Source of the DNA: Aurelia coerulea
Taxonomy: Eukaryota > Cnidaria > Scyphozoa > Semaeostomeae > Ulmaridae
Length of the DNA stretch: 64,000 bases
Direction of reading: 5' to 3'
NCBI GenBank assembly: GCA_039566865.1
Contig: CM076956.1
Coordinates: forward strand, 6,645,511 to 6,709,510
The first letter of the stretch is position 1; each line of letters opens with the position of its first letter. The notes beneath the pieces are model-generated. The model worked only from the letters and a program-made list of their open reading frames with translations. It had not been told where the DNA came from and searched no databases. The translations under genes were made by a program, and so were the position numbers. Positions 63,857 through 64,000 of this stretch are shown here, piece after piece.

Positions 63857-64000
63857 GTAAACATACTTCATGCAGCTTCTACCACATATCCGCCATTATG
63901 CCAAAAATCATTCTCCAAGGTAACTAAATACGACACTTCGAGGGGTCCGGTTGTGCATCATGGTATCGAGGCAATTGATTTCTATCACAAAACGCCGCCA
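63857..64000. other. right-edge intron sequence
   Basis: After the donor GTAAAC at 63857. No further exon can be supported before the window ends. Confidence 0.4.

Overview
The window looks like nuclear DNA of an early-branching animal. A cnidarian (anthozoan type) is my best guess, but it is not proven. The reasons are: AT-rich sequence; genes split by GT-AG introns of about 75 bp to 10 kb; animal-only families (POMGNT1, an ADAP/FYB-like adaptor); a YR retrotransposon; and an extreme density of small inverted-repeat DNA transposons. All host genes I could model lie on the + strand. Exon joins were made by eye from reading-frame continuity and GT/AG sites; no transcript evidence was available.

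Layout. (1) About 1-7130: the 3' part of a gene with two SPRY domains (five exons recognised), with several transposons in its introns. (2) 7131-16620: intergenic, with TA-flanked MITEs, a tRNA-derived SINE and a decayed LINE. (3) 16742-30308: a twelve-exon-class gene for an ADAP/FYB-like adaptor, comprising a proline-rich N-terminus, repeated Y-D-D-V phosphotyrosine motifs on cassette exons, a charged helix leading into a helically extended SH3 domain, and a C-terminal YEDI motif. (4) 30309-40660: transposon-rich spacer containing a Ngaro/DIRS-type tyrosine-recombinase retrotransposon (gag, RT-RNase H, YR) and several foldback elements. (5) 40827-48896: a complete POMGNT1 gene (690 aa, three coding exons), whose first intron holds a 3.6-kb foldback transposon. 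(6) 50621-63856 and beyond the right edge: the 5' part of a gene of unknown function. Its nearly 10-kb intron is largely occupied by nested mobile DNA: a 2.1-kb foldback, hAT elements, and a 3.2-kb near-perfect palindrome carrying part of a gene with a 'HEEADT' signature.

The host genes do not form an obvious pathway. POMGNT1 makes O-mannosyl glycans in the Golgi; the ADAP-like protein would be a cytosolic adaptor acting below Src-family kinases and adhesion receptors; the SPRY protein is probably a protein-interaction module; the last gene is unassigned.

The most distinctive content is (a) the ADAP-like adaptor in what looks like a non-vertebrate, probably non-bilaterian genome, and (b) the mobile DNA: large palindromes with internal tandem arrays, several unrelated MITE families sharing the same TACMGGGTG terminus, hAT miniatures with perfect 8-bp target duplications, and insertions proven by an empty-site copy within the same window.
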